Assembly (NCBI RefSeq): GCF_032118995.1
Contig: NC_092650.1
Span: 17,603,501-17,667,500, forward strand
DNA length: 64,000 bases
Direction of reading: 5' to 3'
From: Asterias amurensis
Taxonomy: Eukaryota; Echinodermata; Asteroidea; Forcipulatida; Asteriidae
Position numbers and translations under genes: made by a program. This document shows positions 20,748 through 30,297 of this stretch, one piece after another; position 1 is the stretch's first letter, and every line of letters begins with the position of its first letter. Below the pieces are notes generated by a model. That model did not search any database. It was not told the origin of the DNA and saw only the letters and a list, made by a program, of their open reading frames with translations.

Positions 20748-21700
20748 ATGGCAGATGCACTTGTTGTACCATCGTGCATAATGTTGAGAGTCATCATCAC
20801 CGAAGGAAACATCCAGAAGCTGATTCTACCCCCTGGGCTGGAAAGTGTGCAGGATTTGAAGAACCAAGTCAAGGAGAGGTTTGAACTCAAAGGGGAATTC
20901 AGTCTCCAATTCGTTGATCCGGACTTTGATAATTTCATGAGCTTATCATCACTCAAGGATATTAAAGACAGGGGAACTATCAAAGTCGTTCCACTTTCTA
21001 TTCCTGATTCAGATTCAGACACAGACATTGACACTGTGTTTGATCCTTTGAGTAATTCATCTCTGCTGTCATCGTCCCAGTCGATGTCGGAAGCATCATC
21101 CATGTCTACTGCTGTAAGTACATGTAGTACAGATAGAGCACTTCAGTGGCCTACCGTCTTTCCAATCCCTTCCTTCTCAATCGACACAGAGATGAAACTT
21201 TCAAACGGGGAAAAAACCGTTTGAGAAGGATGGAACTTTGACAAACCCCACAGGAATGAAATCTGTTATTTTGGAAAAACTTGCTGAAGCCATGTTTAGC
21301 TACAAGGCCTATCCATCAGATGATCAGTTCTGCTCTGTAGCACAAGCATTTGTCAAGAAGCACCCATACCTGAAAGAACCAGGTGCTGCCACTGGCTAAC
21401 TTGGTTGGAAAATAAGCCTTAAACTCAAGATGGGTAACTATAGATCAAAATTGCGAAATCACGGATGCACAGAACTAACTGTAAAATCACTCTAAATCAG
21501 CCAAGAACATAAAAAAACAAGAAAGGCAGAAGGCAGATGATAACTACCTCCCTGAATTTCCTGGTGATGAAACAGCTGCAAGCTCTGAAAAGGAACGGAC
21601 TGCTCTTCTTGATTAATTGAAGAAAACACACAATGGAAAAGTGATTATGGAAAAAGTGGCAAAGACATTTTTCCCACCGCAGACAAGAAGTAGTTCTTCA
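20748..21700 (+). pseudogene. Broken PB1-domain gene of the 'SAMD3-like' type
   Basis: An open frame of 158 codons (20748-21224) starts MADALVVPS. It has a PB1-like fold region at about 12-87 (LPPGLESVQDLKNQVKERF, FSLQFVDPDFDNF, GTIKVVPL), a Ser/Asp-rich stretch (about 89-125), then LQWPTVFPIPSFSIDTE. It ends at 21224 after an A run, while recognisable translation continues in another frame (EKDGTLTNP, KSVILEKLAEAMFSYKAYPS, AQAFVKKHPYLKEPG, MGNYRSKLRNHGCTEL) with several stops to about 21690. This order matches, from memory, the multicopy proteins annotated 'sterile alpha motif domain-containing 3-like' in fish and invertebrates; their function is unknown. A good 3' splice site (TCTCGTTTCTTTTATGACAG) ends at 20737. 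The gene is broken cargo of the element around it. Confidence 0.7.
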
Positions 21701-21825
21701 AAAACCATATGTTGTTCTAAAGAATAGTGATTGAAACCAGCTGACCACTTGCCAATGTAATGCTATAATTAATCATGTACCTTTATACAAGTTTTACTGA
21801 ACAATCCTTTTTTCTACTTATTACT

Positions 21826-21960
21826 TACAGGGACATGTTGCCTTGGATTGGTCGAGTTGGTCCATGAAAAGTGTTTATCCAAGGAAAAGTGTTTATCAAA
21901 CGGTTTCAAACACTTTTCAATGACCAACTCAACCGATCCAATGCAACGTGTCCCTTTAAA
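21826..21960. mobile_element. Deleted family B palindrome
   Basis: Only the outer ~60 bp of each arm remain: GGGACATGTTGCCTTGGAT at the left, GATCCAATGCAACGTGTCCC at the right. Nested in the 5.7 kb element. Confidence 0.8.
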
Positions 21961-22218
21961 GTGATGTAACATTAAGGTTGAGCAAGCTGAATATCTATAC
22001 CCAATGCTAGACTTTACAGTGACCTAAAGTTGATTTCTCTGCACTTTTTAAGGTTTTTTTTAAAGGTCAACTAAATTGGTCCTTAGCTTAAAAATTATTG
22101 TTTGTAAATAATAACCTGCAGTAGGTCTCTTTGCTAGAGACACCTTATTGCAGTACATTATCTTTTATTATTCCACTAATTTTACTCGCTTAACAAAGAC
22201 TAACAAAAATACATCTTT

Positions 22219-22231
22219 CGGGGGGGGGGGG
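22219..22231. repeat. Poly-G run
   Basis: Thirteen G residues in the 5.7 kb element. Similar runs occur near 3067, 3236, 19019 and 58077. Confidence 0.85.
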
Positions 22232-22555
22232 GTGTTAACTTGAAATTTATTTTTTAAAAGAAACTATAGTCCAAAAAAGTCTTATCTTATAAATGCATCC
22301 TAAACCTGTTTGATATAGCTTGTCAGCCAGATGCTTTTTCTTCAAAGTTCTTTCTGAAAAATCTGTACTTTAGTTATGTTCCACACCGTCAAGAGAATAT
22401 TGTTTTGAAGCGTATGACCACTTGCCAAAAACAATACTGTATTTAATAACTTCCGTGTCAGATAATTGAGACGTTAACAAATGAAAGTTGTATCATAAAC
22501 ACAACTAAAAATTGATACAACAAAGCAAAGTGTTTTTTATGTGATTATGCTATGA

Positions 22556-22775
22556 AGTTAAACTCATACAGTTTGAAAATAATGATAGTAGAAAGCTTCC
22601 CTTACAATGTTACTTGCTGAGGAATGAGTAAAACATTTTTTTTCTTTCTCAAAAACTACAGCACCTCAGCAAGTAATACAAGATTTCTACTGTCAATATC
22701 TTCAAACGGTGTAAGTTTAATAAGAATCTGTGGAAATTGTATTATGTGTTACAGAAAGTACCCAAATCCTTCAAG
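22556..22775. mobile_element. Shortened family C element
   Basis: Contains the family C words ATGATAGTAGAAAGCTTCCC and AAAAACTACAGCACCTCAGC and a right end AAGTACCCAAATCCTT. The outer left end and the centre are missing. Nested in the 5.7 kb element. Confidence 0.65.
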
Positions 22776-23200
22776 AGTGTTCAAACGAGAGTGTTCAATT
22801 ATTGTTGTTGTTGTTCATATTATGTTTACATAAAATAAATGCGTTCATGGTAGATAATTGCACAAACCGCAAGTCAAACCTTACTGAATTTGGAGTGTCA
22901 ATAATTTGAGTAACACACAGAAATCACTTTCATGATTTTGTTTGAGTGTTATTTACAAATATCAATATGTAATTTACCCCCTAATCGGTTAATTTCCTCA
23001 ACTCAGTTAATTTCCGTCAACTCTATGACTTAAATTGTTTACACATTGATTTGTGTTATTTCTTGCATCATAATATTACACACCAGTATAAAATCACACT
23101 GCGAATTAAGTTTAAAACATTTAAGTACTATTAGCGCTGTAATTCAGTTTAATTTCATGTGCAATCTGAATAAATACCTTGTGGAATCTACCTCAATCAA

Positions 23201-23590
23201 TTAAAGGAGCACGTTGCCTTGGATCGGACGAGTTGGTCAAAACAAAAGCGTTTGTAACCGTTTTTTATAAAATGCATATGGTTGGAAAGCTGTTTTTAAA
23301 GTAGAATACAATGATCCACACAAGTTTGCCTCGAAATTGCGTGGTTTTCCTTCTACTGTGCGAACTAACATGGTCGGCCATTTATGGGAGTCAAAATTTT
23401 GACCCCCATAAATGGCCGACGTGTTAGTCGACGAGGTAAAAGGAAAACCACGCAATTTCGAGGCATGTTTGTGTGGATCATTGTATTCTACTTTTACAAC
23501 ATCTTTCTACCCATATGCATTTTATAAAAAACGGTTACAAACGCTTTTCAAAGACCAACTCGACCGATCCAAGGCAACGTGTTCCTTTAA
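23201..23590. mobile_element. Family B palindrome, complete
   Basis: A ~390 bp almost perfect palindrome. TTAAAGGAGCACGTTGCCTT at the left faces AAGGCAACGTGTTCCTTTAA at the right, and the arms meet at GTCAAAATTTTGAC. Words such as CTCGAAATTGCGTGG and CGGCCATTTATGGG are mirrored. No coding function; the small open frames it holds recur in every copy because of the symmetry. Nested in the 5.7 kb element. Confidence 0.9.
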
Positions 23591-24410
23591 ACTTGCCCGG
23601 ATCATTTTATTTTTGTGATTGTCTAAGTTAAATGTGAGTAGCACAAACTTAAATTATTTGCGCCTATTTACCTTGCAAATTCAAGTTACATACAATAATA
23701 TAATTTGGTTAGGTTAATCACCAAATTCAAATAAATCAAACAAACCCATACTGAGTAAAATTGAATTGATTTAATCAATTGGTTTTTAGTTAATTTTACT
23801 TCAAATGAAAAGTAGCGCCCACTTCGAATTGTAAGTTAATTCAACTTGCCGTAGGAAGTAATATTAGTTGCATCACAATGAGTAAATTGGGCTGTGATAT
23901 TTTAAGTTTAACAAACTTGGGGAATACAAGTACAAAAAACTTATATTCTTGTCCCGTTCAATTTACTTAATTATATCGAGTCAACAAACTTGCCTTAATA
24001 CAATTAAGTAATTCGAAGAAAACGCGTTTTGAGTTTATTTTACTTACAATTAAACGTAGCGCCTACTTCTAGCCTCAATTTATTTCAACTTGCCTTAGAT
24101 TTGAGTAATAGTAAATGAATCGTAATATGTCATCCCAACTCATTTCAAATCAGTAAAACTAACTTGAAAAAGCGAGGAACACATAATATTAAGTTAACTG
24201 GACTTTGACATTTTAAGTTTAAATAACTTGAGGAATAAAAGTACCAAGAACTTAAATTCTTATCCCGTTCAATCTACTCAATAAAATTGAGGCAACAAAC
24301 TTGCCTTAATAAAATTAAGTAAGTTGAACAAAACATTTTTTTGAGTGTATGAAAAATATACACCTAGCTTGCATGGAGGAGGCAGTACACTAATTATTAT
24401 CATGCTTTGC

Positions 24411-25414
24411 AAATACCAATAATGTCCAGTATAAGTCTGGTTGAACACAAAACAGATTAATCTGTTTCGTATTCTAGTTGTTCCCCGTTTTTAAAGTTTT
24501 TTGTATAGTTTTTTTGTTTACGGCAAAACACTGAAGTTTGGTAACTGTTTTACCGATATAGGAAAACAAACGCAAGTCAGATGCGATGAACAGTTGTTTT
24601 GTTAATGCTGTATTCGGGAAAGGGCAAGGTAGCGAATAATGGCTTAGAAAAGATTACAATTGGCATACAGTTAAGCCTAGTTTAATTTGAACGCAAAATA
24701 ACCTGTTCGTCCTTGTGGCGACAACCGAGAAGTATTAGCCTATTCTACAACGAATTTGACACACAACTAATGACCATTTGCAGGGGTTACCCACTGTATT
24801 AAACAGAATATCATCAACTTCATACTATCTTTTCGAATTCGTTTTTTTTTCCATTGATCTAAATAACTATTTGATTGTCCATCCGCGATATATAAGACAA
24901 ACTATTACTCCCATCGACCTATACTATATATATTTTTTTAAACAACATAAAGTAAAAATTATGAATATTGGTGAAGATTGTGAAATGGTGAAAAAAAGAC
25001 CAATGGTTAAAGGCACTGGACACTATTGGTAATTACTAAAAAATAAATTATATAAAATGGTAACGAGCATTTGTAATTATGTGGATAGTAAAAAACATTG
25101 TGAGAAACGGCTCCATCTGAAGTAACGTATAGTTTTTGTGAGAGAAGTAAATTCCTCACCAAGAAGTAATTCCGAATTACATCTTAGAGAGGAATTTACT
25201 TCTATCGAGACTTCAGCTGAGGTCTCGAGTTCAAACATCTGAAAGCACACAACTTGTGAGACAAGGTTTTTTTTCCCCTTCTTTTCTCTCGCAAGGTTTT
25301 TTATCTGATGCATGTTGAGATACACCAAGTCAGACTGGTCTTTGACAATACCAAACGTGCCCAATACCTTTAAAAGCCTGGTCGAAAGTATACAGCAAAG
25401 GTTGACAAAAAGTG
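24411..25414. repeat. Segmental duplicate, copy 2 (empty)
   Basis: Matches 14787-16527 minus the 728 bp insertion; by eye well over 90% identical. On its left is the right-hand flank of the 5.7 kb element's target (TATGAAAAATATACACCTA, 24348-24366). On its right the same flank recurs (25434 onward) without any element. The block 16528-18615 with lectin 4 is absent here. Confidence 0.85.
25007..25374. mobile_element. Family A element, uninterrupted paralogue
   Basis: TTAAAGGCACTGGACAC to CCAATACCTTTAA. It has the intact GGCTCCATCTGAAGTAACG site that is split in the copy at 15386-16486. Confidence 0.88.
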
Positions 25415-25418
25415 CAGT

Positions 25419-25494
25419 GTTAGCCAAATCAACTATGAAAAATATACACCTAACTTGCATGGAGGAGGCAATACACTAATTATTATCATGCTTT
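25419..25494. other. Empty target site of the 5.7 kb element
   Basis: GTTAGCCAAATCAACTATGA and the following ~58 bases join the two flanks found at 18617-18633 and 24348-24407, with one TA instead of two and no element. The few single-base differences (CTAGCTT/CTAACTT, GGCAGTAC/GGCAATAC) show that it is a diverged duplicate rather than an assembly artefact. Confidence 0.85.
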
Positions 25495-26014
25495 TCCTGT
25501 CTTCAAGGTTCGCCCAGTTTTTGCACGGTGATGGGGTTTCGGCTTTCGAAAGTCTGTTTTGGGGGTCTCACCGTCTGCTGACTATGTTGACTACACATTA
25601 TCCGTTCACACTACTTTCACAATAATTGTGCAACTCAATTGCGATTTTCTTCAAACACCTTTGTTTAACTGTGATATCTGTTATCCACTCCCCCGGGGGA
25701 TAACACACGAATATGGTGCTATCCTCTGCCCCCTAAGCTTCCTTACCTTACAGCCATTGGACACTTTCCGTAAACAGTGTCCAAAGGCCCACACTTCGTG
25801 CATCACAACTTATAATATAAAATAACAAACCTGTGAAAATTTAGACACAATCGGTCATCGGAGTCGGGAGAAAATACGAGTGTTACAAATAAATCCGTGA
25901 TTCTCGAGATCGATAATTGATAATGATTGTTTTAATGTTTTCTCAAACAGTAAAGCAATTCATGGAATAATATTTCAAGAGCAGTCTTTCACCATTACCT
26001 TCTGTAAACCATGT
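25495..26014. other. Non-coding, with a decayed family A fragment
   Basis: 25745-25880 shows worn family A words (CCATTGGACAC, AATAACAAACCTGTGAAAAT). No gene seen. Confidence 0.45.
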
Positions 26015-26406
26015 ATTAAAGGAACACGTTGCCTTGGATCGGTCGAGTTGGTCTTTGAAAAGCCTTTGTAACCGTTTTTTATAAAATGCATATGAGTAGA
26101 AAGCTGTTGTAAAAGTAGAATACAATAATCCACACAAACATGCCTCGAAATTGCGTGGTTTTCCTTTTACCTCGTCGACTAAACACGTCGGCCATTTATG
26201 GGGGTCAAAATTTTGACTCCCATAAATGGCCGACCATGTTAGTTCGCACAGTAGAAGGAAAACCACGCAATTACGAGGCAAACTTGTGTGGAACATTGTA
26301 TTCTACTTTTAAAACACCTTTCCAACCATATGCATTTTATAAAAAACGGTTACAAACGCTTTTGTTTTGACCAACTCGTCCGATCCAAGGCAACGTGTTC
26401 CTTTAA
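26015..26406. mobile_element. Family B palindrome, complete
   Basis: TTAAAGGAACACGTTGCCTT to CAAGGCAACGTGTTCCTTTA with the GTCAAAATTTTGAC centre. Almost identical to the copy at 23201, so recent activity is likely. Confidence 0.9.
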
Positions 26407-26584
26407 GTTAATTGTAAAAAAAAAATTCTGTCCCGAAAGTGTATAATGGCTTTAAGCCATTCAAGCCTCAATTTGGTTACAGATGGTTAATACAGCATGG
26501 GTTACAGAGATTTGAACTGAGAGTTCGAAAAACACTGCTTGATTATGAGAAAGGGTCATTTAATAGTGACCTAGTTGCAGTGAG

Positions 26585-26972
26585 GCCGTTGTCTCATGCA
26601 ATTATGTTCTCTCTGCAATACTATCCGGGGGACATTATTGCATATGCAACAATGTCTGCCGGGTGGTTTTACATATGCAAAACCGTCCTTACAGTAAATT
26701 AAACGCCCTTGGTCGACGGAACACGTTCGCCATTGTTTTACAAGCTAAGTGCCTGTCATGAATGACGGGAAATGTTCGGCCGTTGGATCGCTGCAATCAT
26801 AAAATACGTGAATATTCCTGCTGCATAAGAGGTTCAGTGCATGCACGGCTCGCTTACGCGCACATAATTATAAATGTACAGTCATGTACATGTCCGCCGG
26901 ACGGTTTTTGTGTGCAAAAGTGTCCGGAGCGGATAGTATTGCATGGCGGACACAATTGCATCTGACGGAGGC
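26585..26972. mobile_element. Family G element
   Basis: Same end regions and same unique middle as the copy at 8385 (ACGCCCTTGGTCGACGG, GTACAGTCATGTACATGTC), with fewer TTGCATATGCAA words and worn ends. Confidence 0.7.
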
Positions 26973-27086
26973 TGGTCATCTCGCCACCTAGCAAGCTCGC
27001 CACCAACACAGTCGCCCCTAACCGACTCGCCCCGGGTCGTTACAAAGTCGCCCCAGCCAATGTCGCCCCGTAGCAAAGTCGCTATA
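26973..27086. repeat. GTCGCCCC-type short repeat cluster, left
   Basis: Irregular units AAGTCGCCCC, AATGTCGCCCC and GACTCGCCCC around GGGTCGTTACAAAGTCGCCC. The same cluster occurs inverted at 55172-55300. Confidence 0.75.
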
Positions 27087-27890
27087 GGACTGGTCCTTGC
27101 GCTATGAATGAACGATATAGCTGACGTATAAATTATGATTTTTTGATCTTCTAATTTCTTGATCTTCTATTTTCAAAATAAAAACAATCTTATTTTTGTG
27201 CCCTTTAAGTAAAAAAACAAAAACAAAAAACATACGTGGTGATAATAATCGGTTATGTTGGTTTATTTTGGGAAACCACTGCAATGAAAAAGTTGAAATC
27301 TTTTTCAGAATTGTTAAAATAATACCCAAGGAAAGTCAACAAACCTAAATAAACCACTGGTTAAAAGACTACTATGTGATCAATATTAATTTTTCCGAAA
27401 TACGGCGATGCCATTGGATAAAAAACCTAAACATTTTGACGTCAACAAAAGCGGTGACACCCCGCCACCACACCGCACCGCTAGCTAGGATTTAGCAGTG
27501 CGCATGCGCGAGTTGAGCAGCGCCATTACAACTATATTAAAGAGGATATGACTCGGTGACGTAGTTCTTAATTTCACCAAGAAAAGGTAAATCTTTCTTT
27601 GTTTTAATTTCTTCCTTTCGAATTGCATGTTCCAAATGCATTTCCGTAAAACCGCTGGTGATTCGTGCATGGTAATCTTTGGTTATTTTTAGCCTTAAAA
27701 TACATGTACAAAATCCGCTCAATTTCCTTCTGACTCCGTGCCCAAAACACACTGTCATGAATGCGTGTTCTGTTCAAATCAATGTGTGCCACTCACTGTG
27801 GTGGCCACAGTATTTTACTTTACAGGACCTGCCTTACCGCATGGTATTCAGTAAAGAGACAAGACAAAGAGTAAGTGGGAGCTCTTTATG
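27087..27890. other. No gene identified; possible worn coding scrap on the minus strand
   Basis: On the minus strand two overlapping frames (27537-27792) have protein-like composition, for example RSQKEIERILYMYF in one and TKKDLPFLGEIKNYVTESYP in the other, with a frame change near 27700. I do not recognise a family, and there is no clean start. It may be a decayed retrocopy or chance. Confidence 0.25.
27499..27510. promoter_or_regulatory. NRF-1-like palindromic site
   Basis: TGCGCATGCGCG matches the NRF-1 consensus (YGCGCAYGCGCR) and lies in a locally CG-rich stretch (27460-27530). A possible 5' splice site (AAAAG/GTAAAT) follows near 27587. It might be a small plus-strand promoter; no coding exon could be tied to it. 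Confidence 0.35.
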
Positions 27891-28022
27891 GATAACTTTC
27901 CGTATGACGCCACCACTTTTTCACTCATTTTTACAAAAAGGGATGTATCAATCAGGTAAATTAGATACTGTATTATTTTATTTCGAATGAAAAAGTGGTG
28001 GCGCTATACGGAAACTTTTCCG
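27891..28022. mobile_element. CCACCACTTTTTC hairpin element
   Basis: ACTTTCCGTATGACGCCACC at the left faces GGTGGCGCTATACGGAAACT at the right; TTTTTCA and TGAAAAA bound a ~60 bp loop. Shorter relatives of this hairpin sit in each tandem unit at 39645-43925. Confidence 0.8.
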
Positions 28023-28486
28023 TCATCGAACCAAAAAATGCAGCAAATTTGAACGTACAATCTGCTGATGAACGTACAAAACTGCAAGCGTCATGTGCGT
28101 CATGTTTAAAAGGCGCGTATACTTTTTTAGTATGTCAATCAAGTCGAACTTACAGTTTTCGTAGTGCGGATATGCGCGCATGGGCAGTCACGTACGAAAG
28201 CGCATATGCCAAATTACAAAAAATTGCGGCAACGTTGGAGATCGTGCGTACCATACAGCCATCAAAGTGCCTGACGGGTCAAGTTGATATGACCTGTGGA
28301 ATCGTCAAGTACGAATTGTTTGAACTCCCATTCTTACTCGTGACCATGTGCATCGTTAAACTTCATTATAAAATCTGTTATTACTGTGGTTGATATATAG
28401 GGCCTACTGGCTCTCTTGTTCATTATAGAAAATGATATGAACCACATCTTGCCCTTTTTATGGAAGTTCTTATACTTTATTTGCAG

Positions 28487-28616
28487 ATGTGGTTGAAGAT
28501 GCATTCAAGATGTTTGAAGACTCAAGGTCGGATCTTCACATCAAGCTTGCAAGAAGAAGATAGGAATCAGGTCAGTGCAGATCACATCCAGAAATGGATC
28601 CAATTGTATCAATAAA
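28487..28616 (+). CDS. Possible 3'-terminal exon of an unknown gene
   Basis: A splice acceptor (TATACTTTATTTGCAG) ends at 28486. Read with one base carried in, the exon encodes DVVEDAFKMFEDSRSDLHI then KLARRR and stops with TAG at 28561-28563; AATAAA follows at 28611-28616. Acceptor, acidic-amphipathic coding, stop and poly-A signal in the right order suggest the last exon of a plus-strand gene. I could not find its earlier exons in 27.1-28.4 kb and do not recognise the protein. In another frame the exon is open to a donor-like CAG/GTCAGT at 28571, so an internal exon is also possible. Confidence 0.3.
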
Positions 28617-29299
28617 ACATTAATTTTGTAAATCTGTACTCTTAAGTAAACAATCACAGTGCTAACTGTTGCTTTAGTAAATTCCAGTCATGATTGATGT
28701 AAAATTACAAATTCCTATGTTATGACAATATGGGTTAACATTTTGTAAATGGTTCTGCAGAACTCATGCAGCATCAACATGTAAGTCCACTCAAGATGAA
28801 TTCCCTATTTTTATTGTTTACGTATATCCACATTATGCTTTTCGAATGGACCATGCAATACTACATATAAAATAGTATCACAAAATCATTGAGGTCCTTA
28901 AAAATCTACACTTATTATTGATAAATTCAAATCATTTAGTTTATTTCATATAATGGCTTTTGTGGAAATTGATTTAGTCAGAAAATAGACTCTGAATTGT
29001 AGAATCATTTAACTACAAAAGCACTTGCTTTCAGCTCATACATTCCATAAACAATTAGTCATTTATACACTTTCATCTGTGCTGCTCAGAACTATAAGTT
29101 CGCAAAATATAATGGCTTTTTTATATTTCTAATGATCTCCAGATCATTAGGTGAAAAATGCATACAAATTTGAAAAAAGTAGATAAAAATCAACAAATTA
29201 AAATTTTACTTTGAAATGATAGTTTCTATTTGCCAAACAATTTTGAAGAACACTATTGATCAATAAACCCCATTTACTAGAAGCTCAACAATACTGGTT
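28617..29299. other. AT-rich stretch, no gene
   Basis: The word AATCTACACTTATTATTGA at about 28905 recurs inverted at about 30875, suggesting that the inverted arrangement around the Penelope-like pair extends this far. Nothing else is recognisable. Confidence 0.4.
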
Positions 29300-29780
29300 T
29301 AATTAAATTGGTGATGTGGTTCTGTTTGAGGCCAAGTTGTGGGTGGAGAATCTTGGTGAGATGTTGGCCTTGTTGTAGGTTGTTGAAACCCTGGGCGCCA
29401 CGATGGGATGGAGGGGAACATCGGATTGTGAACTTGGGTTGACCGAAGAAACAAGGGCAGGTAGATGCAGAGGTCTTTTGATGGCAGTACCTGGGTGAGC
29501 TGATGGCCTTAGACTGATGGAGAGATTGGAGCTTGTTGCTGATCTTGCATTCAATGGCCAAGATGTGTTTTTTTTGGTAGGCGTCTGTAAGTGTCAGTCG
29601 ACAGAATTTTAGTCGCCTTGTGGTCATACTTTAGTGGTAGATATGTCCACAGTGGTGTGTCGGCTGGCATGAAGTGGATGGATTGGTCTTTAGGTAGGGC
29701 TTAGATGGCAGCATTCTACTGCTTGCTTTTGGTCTTGGTAGGTTGGTGTTCTTGAGGATTAGCAGGATCTGGATATGGAC
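29300..29780 (-). mobile_element. Penelope-like retroelement fragment, minus arm (pair 1)
   Basis: Minus-strand translation gives the N-terminal part of a Penelope-like reverse transcriptase (LAIECKISNKLQSLHQSKAI, TSASTCPCFFGQPK, HLTKILHPQLGLKQNHI). Upstream in its own sense (29640-29780) it keeps leader sequence that is also present at the 46 kb locus. Broken, 3'-truncated. It faces the plus-strand copy starting at 29829. Confidence 0.7.
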
Positions 29781-29784
29781 TTGA

Positions 29785-29828
29785 GTTAGGTTTAGGGTAG
29801 AGTTATGGTTGAGTTAAGGTTAGGGTTT
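29785..29828 (+). repeat. Telomere-like repeats between Penelope-like arms (pair 1)
   Basis: Degenerate TTAGGG-type units (GTTAGGTTTAGGGTAG, GTTAAGGTTAGGGTTT) lie exactly between the two opposed arms. Confidence 0.7.
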
Positions 29829-30297
29829 GTGGTCGAGTCCACATCTGACTTATAACCTCAAGGAGACTGCGATTCTGTCGACTGACACCTACATACATTT
29901 ACCAAGAAACTCCATTCTGGCCATCGAACACAAGATCAGCAACAAGCTCCGGTCTCTCCATCAGTCTAAGGCCATCAGCTCACCCAGGTACTGCCATCTC
30001 AAGACTTCTGCATCCCCCTGCCCTCGTTTCTACGGTCAACCCAAGATTCACAATCCCAATATTCCCCTCCATCCCATCGTGGCGCCTAGGGTTTCAACAA
30101 TCTACAACATGGCCAGACATCTCACAAAGATTCTCCACTCACTACTTGGCCTCAAACAGTACCACATCACCAAAAGCCAGTTCGTCAACATCATAAATGA
30201 CATTCACCTTGGTCAAACCGACATTCTTGAGAGTTTTGACAAAGTCTCTCTCTTCACCAACATACCTAAGAAAGAAATATGTTTCATCGCCAAATAA
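29829..30297 (+). mobile_element. Penelope-like retroelement fragment, plus arm (pair 1)
   Basis: An open stretch of about 156 codons carries Penelope-type RT motifs: ILAIEHKISNKLRSLHQSKA, RFYGQPKIHNPNIPLHPIVA, NIINDIHLGQTDILESFD and SLFTNIPKKE. The RT palm and the GIY-YIG endonuclease are absent, so it is 3'-truncated and dead. The arm resembles its minus-strand partner more than the arms at the other two loci. Confidence 0.8.

Larger units (their letters stand above)
18634..24347. mobile_element. 5.7 kb CACTC-ended DNA transposon carrying a SAMD3-like gene remnant
   Basis: Inverted ends CACTCAAAAAAATG (18634) and CATTTTTTTGAGTG (ending 24347) are flanked by TA on both sides. The flanks GTTAGCCAAATCAACTA and TATGAAAAATATACACCTA occur joined, with a single TA, at 25419-25453, which is a paralogous empty site. 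Both end regions (18640-18990 and 23600-24345) are rich in AACTTAAAT / AAGTTAA-type subterminal words. Inside are a 90 bp tandem repeat, the remains of a PB1-domain gene and three foldback elements that inserted later. CACTC ends, a 2 bp target repeat and subterminal repeats point to the CACTA/EnSpm-Mirage group. No transposase was found, so the copy is probably non-autonomous and the family call is inference. Confidence 0.8.

Noticed and set aside
23201-23618. Open frames with HKWPTMLVRT-type peptides in family B
   Set aside because: They recur in every copy because the palindrome is conserved DNA, and they appear on both strands.
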